Assembly: GCA_020638975.1 (NCBI GenBank)
Contig: JACKHN010000014.1
Location: 91,949 to 155,948 of the forward strand
Source: Planctomycetaceae bacterium
Lineage (GTDB): Bacteria > Planctomycetota > Planctomycetia > Pirellulales > Pirellulaceae
DNA: 64,000 nucleotides
Direction of reading: 5' to 3'
A model generated the notes under the pieces. That model ran no database searches and was not told the origin of the DNA. It saw nothing but the letters and a program-made list of their open reading frames with translations. The translations under genes and the position numbers were made by a program. The stretch's first letter is position 1; the number at the start of each line of letters is the position of its first letter. This document shows, in pieces, positions 61,314 to 64,000 of the stretch.

Positions 61314-61904
61314 ATGTTGCACAACCAATATCGGTCGATGGCGATCTTGATGCTTGCGATCATCGCCGTCGGCTGTAGCAAGGAGGATCTGACCGGCGCG
61401 CTCGACAAGGCAAAGAACGCCGTGTCGGAGAATGCCACGAAGGCCAAAGACGCGGTACAAGCGAAGATGGAGTCGACGACCGAGCAAGTCCAGGAACAAC
61501 TGAATCTCGCCGGCAGCATCGAATTGACGGCTGGGGACGTCGTGAAGACGGATGCCTGTTATGTGAGTCTGATCCCGCAAGGAGCAGGTCGGCCAACGGT
61601 TCTTCAGCTGCAAAGCTATCGCGATGCTGAACGTGAGTCGTTCCCGTCCGTCTTCCTCCAGGCCCATGTGCAAGCCAACTCGATCACGGAACTCGTTGGC
61701 GAACCGCTCGCCGCCCGCCTGTTCGTGCAGCGCGTTGCTGAGGGGCCGATTCTGTTCTCGGATGTCGATGCACCTGTCGAACTCAAGATCACGGCGATTG
61801 AGAATAACCTTGTCTCCGCCCAGTTAACCGGCAGCAAGTTGCGCGACACAACGACGGGTGCAGAAATCCCTGTGACTGGTTCGATTAGCGGAGTTCTTGA
61901 GTAG
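61314..61904 (+). CDS. Lipoprotein of unknown function
   Basis: 196 residues. The signal SMAILMLAIIAVGCSKEDLT has a lipobox (IAVGC). A helical, probably coiled stretch follows (LDKAKNAVSENATKAKDAVQ, AKMESTTEQVQEQLNL), then a beta-rich domain (VVKTDACYVSLIPQGAGRPT, LFVQRVAEGPILFSDVDAPV). The first half resembles LEA-like or apolipoprotein-type repeats common in small envelope lipoproteins. AGAGGAG is about 9 bp before ATG 61314. No family recognised. Confidence 0.7.
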   Translation: MLHNQYRSMAILMLAIIAVGCSKEDLTGALDKAKNAVSENATKAKDAVQAKMESTTEQVQEQLNLAGSIELTAGDVVKTDACYVSLIPQGAGRPTVLQLQSYRDAERESFPSVFLQAHVQANSITELVGEPLAARLFVQRVAEGPILFSDVDAPVELKITAIENNLVSAQLTGSKLRDTTTGAEIPVTGSISGVLE

Positions 61905-61913
61905 CTTCACTTA

Positions 61914-61949
61914 TTCCTCTCAACACGCAAGTTCCTCTCAACACGCAAG
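61914..61949. repeat. Short tandem repeat, 2 x 18 bp
   Basis: TTCCTCTCAACACGCAAG occurs twice in a row, just after the lipoprotein stop. No hairpin potential and no clear function. Confidence 0.8.
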
Positions 61950-62181
61950 CCCAGCTACGTTATATGTGGCATTGCGGAATAGGTCACATGTAGGGCTTGT
62001 GCCGACGGCGATACGCGGGCTAGTGTCACTCTACTCGGAACCGATTCAGTTTCCGAATCTATGGGACGATGTTAATCCCTGACGGTTACGGAAAGTGAGC
62101 GCGGCCTGTCTGCTAAGGTTGCGCCGAGCGAGTTCCACGGATCGGAACTGCGATTTGACGCACTCGATCCGGGAATACATT

Positions 62182-63699
62182 GTGACGAACAACTTGCCGC
62201 CCTTCCTCCGTTTGCACATTGCGGAAGAGCTCGCCGCCCCACCCAGCCCTTCCCTTGTCGATGATACCTTAGCCTCGCTGGCTACGGCCTTCGAATTGGC
62301 AACCGGCTGGCCTCTCGTCGAAGAATCAGCAACTCTGACGGAGTCGTCGAGCCATCGGCGCCGAGTGAAGGAGTCGACCGACGACACGATTTCCGCACCG
62401 CCTGCCGATGCAACTAGGATCGAACGATGGCGGGCCGCTCAACTCTCCGATGCCATCTCGAATTTGTTCGCACAACTCAAAACCTTGCAGACAGCCCTTT
62501 GGCATCGCGAGGCGGAATTGGCGATTGGCATCCCCGTCTCGCCGAAGCGAGAGGAAGAGGAGCACCTCGCCGCGCGTCTCGAAGTCATGCTTCGAAACGG
62601 TGCCGATGCCGTTGGGTGTTGTGCCGCCGGCCTGTACATGCTGGACGATGCAACGACCGAACTGAAGCTACGAGCGGCCTCGGGCTTGCCGAATGACCGG
62701 TTCCTCGAACCAGCGCGACCACTGGCTGGTGCATTTGCCGAACTGGAAGCACTGATCGGGCACGCGGTTGTGTTGGAGGATGCGAGTCTCTTGCCGCATT
62801 GGAGGTTGCCGGAGTCGTTTCCCGCCGCCCTCTGCCTCCCCGTCTCCAGTCCCACGGATCCGCTAGGCACGATTTGGTTCTTCGCCGATTCCGTCCGCGA
62901 CTTTACCGATCAAGAGATTCATCTGGCCGAGATCATCGCTGGTAGCATTGCCGCCGAATTGCAACGCGAGGTACTGCTTGCTGAGTGCCTAGCGTCGAAA
63001 CAAGCCGATCGGCAGGTCATCACCGCCGTGCATTGGCAGCATAATCATCTTCCAACCATCAAACCAATTGTCGACGGGTGGGATGTCGCCGGCTGGTCTG
63101 CGAGCGACGATGAACTGGCTAGTGGTTTCTACGATTGGTTCGTGCCTCCAGATGGTTCGCTAGCTGTCGCTGTTGGCATGAGCAATGGAATTGGCATGGA
63201 GTCGGCGTTGAACGCAAGTGCCTTGCAGGCAAGCGTTCGAGCACACACAGACTATGCACACAACGCCGCGAATTTGATATATCGCGTGAACGATTCCGTA
63301 TGGAACGCGTCGACAGGAGGGCACGCGAGTTCACTGTTCTACTGTAAGGCGACACCCGATTCGGGTGAGATCGAGTACTCGACCGCTGGCGTCGTCACCG
63401 CGATACTCGTACAGAAATCGGACGTCGAGCTGATTCAATCCGACGCTCCGCCATTGGGAGTCGAGCCCGAATTGAATCCACCGATGACTCGCGCCCGCTT
63501 AGCCCAAGGCGACGTCCTGCTGATACTGGGCGGACCGAGTACGCGACCGTCGCTTCATTTAGAACTTTCGAGACAAATCCGCAAGAACCGCGACGCAACG
63601 GCAGAAGAGCTCTTAGATCTCGTACGTTCCGTTGCCCCGCAAAACGACCTAGCGTTGATCCTGCATCGGCGCCAACAGGGCGAAGCATCGGGGCATTGA
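62182..63699 (+). CDS. GAF-domain PP2C/SpoIIE-type phosphatase
   Basis: 505 residues. The N-terminal 120 residues are poorly conserved. A GAF-like domain follows (LEVMLRNGADAVGCCAAGLY, LAGAFAELEALIGHAVVLED, LCLPVSSPTDPLGTIWFFAD). The C-terminal PP2C/SpoIIE domain has GWDVAGWSASDDELASGFYD, the GMSNGIGMESALNASALQAS block and FYCKATPDSGEIEYSTAGVV, with LAQGDVLLILGGPSTR in place of the usual D-x-x-D-G. Several metal-binding Asp residues look replaced (GMSNGIG for GDVSGHG, GGPST for TDG), so activity may be lost or changed. GTG 62182 has GGGAA upstream; GTG 62095 would extend it by 29 residues. Confidence 0.78.
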   Translation: MTNNLPPFLRLHIAEELAAPPSPSLVDDTLASLATAFELATGWPLVEESATLTESSSHRRRVKESTDDTISAPPADATRIERWRAAQLSDAISNLFAQLKTLQTALWHREAELAIGIPVSPKREEEEHLAARLEVMLRNGADAVGCCAAGLYMLDDATTELKLRAASGLPNDRFLEPARPLAGAFAELEALIGHAVVLEDASLLPHWRLPESFPAALCLPVSSPTDPLGTIWFFADSVRDFTDQEIHLAEIIAGSIAAELQREVLLAECLASKQADRQVITAVHWQHNHLPTIKPIVDGWDVAGWSASDDELASGFYDWFVPPDGSLAVAVGMSNGIGMESALNASALQASVRAHTDYAHNAANLIYRVNDSVWNASTGGHASSLFYCKATPDSGEIEYSTAGVVTAILVQKSDVELIQSDAPPLGVEPELNPPMTRARLAQGDVLLILGGPSTRPSLHLELSRQIRKNRDATAEELLDLVRSVAPQNDLALILHRRQQGEASGH

Positions 63700-63743
63700 C
63701 CGGACCACGTCTCGACGTAAACTATTTTCCACAGCCAATATTA

Positions 63744-63828
<85 letters not shown>

Positions 63829-63839
63829 CTTTACACAGC

Positions 63840-63875
63840 AAGGACTTACGACGATCGGTCGTGAGTCCTTTTTTC
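63840..63875 (+). terminator. Rho-independent terminator after tRNA-Leu
   Basis: AAGGACTTACGAC pairs with GTCGTGAGTCCTT round a short GATCG loop, followed directly by a TTTTTT run. It ends the tRNA transcript. Confidence 0.9.
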
Positions 63876-63987
63876 GTTCGTGAACGTGTCCGCACGGTGT
63901 TTTGTGCGGACATCCGTGCAAATATGGTGCGGACAAAATGTTTTTCGTTGGTCGCTTTCAACCCTTCTCTAATGGAGACGAAAGCGA

Positions 63988-64000
63988 TGAAAGTTTGGCG
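63988..64000 (+). CDS. Start of an unknown gene cut by the window edge
   Basis: ATGAAAGTTTGGCG has GGAGAC about 10 bp upstream, so a plus-strand gene probably begins here and runs out of the window. Only four codons are visible. The leader contains the hairpin GTCCGCAC-GGTGTTTT-GTGCGGAC and a further GTGCGGAC copy. Its place right after a tRNA gene would suit an integrase or other island gene, but nothing in the visible residues shows this. Confidence 0.3.

Overview
The window looks like a chromosomal piece of a Planctomycetota bacterium, most likely of the Pirellulales type. Base composition is mid-50s percent GC by eye. The gene content is typical of that phylum: three sulfatase-fold proteins, DUF1501 and DUF1207 proteins, a Minf_1886 (Verrucomicrobia/Planctomycetes-restricted) protein, an exported protein with an N-terminal LEDRRLLA motif followed by dockerin repeats, a Tat-exported Gfo/Idh/MocA oxidoreductase, and a long MoxR/DUF58/VWA (Bat) operon. 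TTG and GTG starts are fairly common, and overlaps of the ATGA or TGATG type link many neighbours.

Layout. 0-2.4 kb: thyA, diverging from a ricT-like/Minf_1886/small membrane protein operon. 2.4-5.2 kb: a repeat-rich gap, then a YadA-like trimeric autotransporter and a small exported protein. 5.5-18.3 kb: an iduronate-sulfatase-like enzyme, a coiled-coil exported protein, an MFS transporter, a triple-module membrane protein overlapping a TrhO-RluA fusion, a PhoD-like phosphatase diverging from a DUF1501 protein, a broken redoxin gene and the GTPase YlqF. 18.3-21.7 kb: a hypothetical gene, YebC, and a very repeat-rich segment. That segment holds a small heavy-metal-associated (HMA) domain gene in which two in-frame UGA codons stand exactly where the CxxC cysteines belong. 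21.7-36.6 kb: a sulfatase, an oxidoreductase, a DUF1501 remnant, an SDR/deacylase/MMPL-exporter operon, a transaldolase, an ISNCY transposase remnant, a dockerin-haloperoxidase and BioF. 36.7-43.5 kb: small enzymes, an EVE protein, a PQQ beta-propeller protein and a DUF1207 protein. 43.8-53.6 kb: an eight-gene MoxR-Bat operon on the minus strand. 53.8-64 kb: a sulfatase-like protein lacking the catalytic Cys, a 1323-residue exported protein, HIT and Trm112-like proteins, a queuosine-tRNA mannosyltransferase-like enzyme, a lipoprotein, a GAF/PP2C phosphatase and tRNA-Leu(GAG).

The gaps are packed with short non-autonomous insertions. Two 135-bp copies carry CAGGG termini and perfect 10-bp target duplications. 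A second family of about 100 bp also has about 10-bp duplications, and a 293-bp element is flanked by 12-bp near-identical repeats. Inside and outside these elements recurs a 'hairpin within a palindrome' module: a GTA boundary, a 5-7 bp stem, a 4-6 nt loop often CTCCGA-like, and the stem complement, usually present twice as an inverted pair. Several such palindromes run into genes: the batD N-terminus, the batB and bioF C-termini, the haloperoxidase interior, and the start codon of a Bat-operon lipoprotein.

The item most worth a laboratory or database check is the candidate UxxU HMA selenoprotein at 20524-20811. No selenocysteine machinery lies in the window, so a doubly nonsense-mutated pseudogene remains the main alternative.
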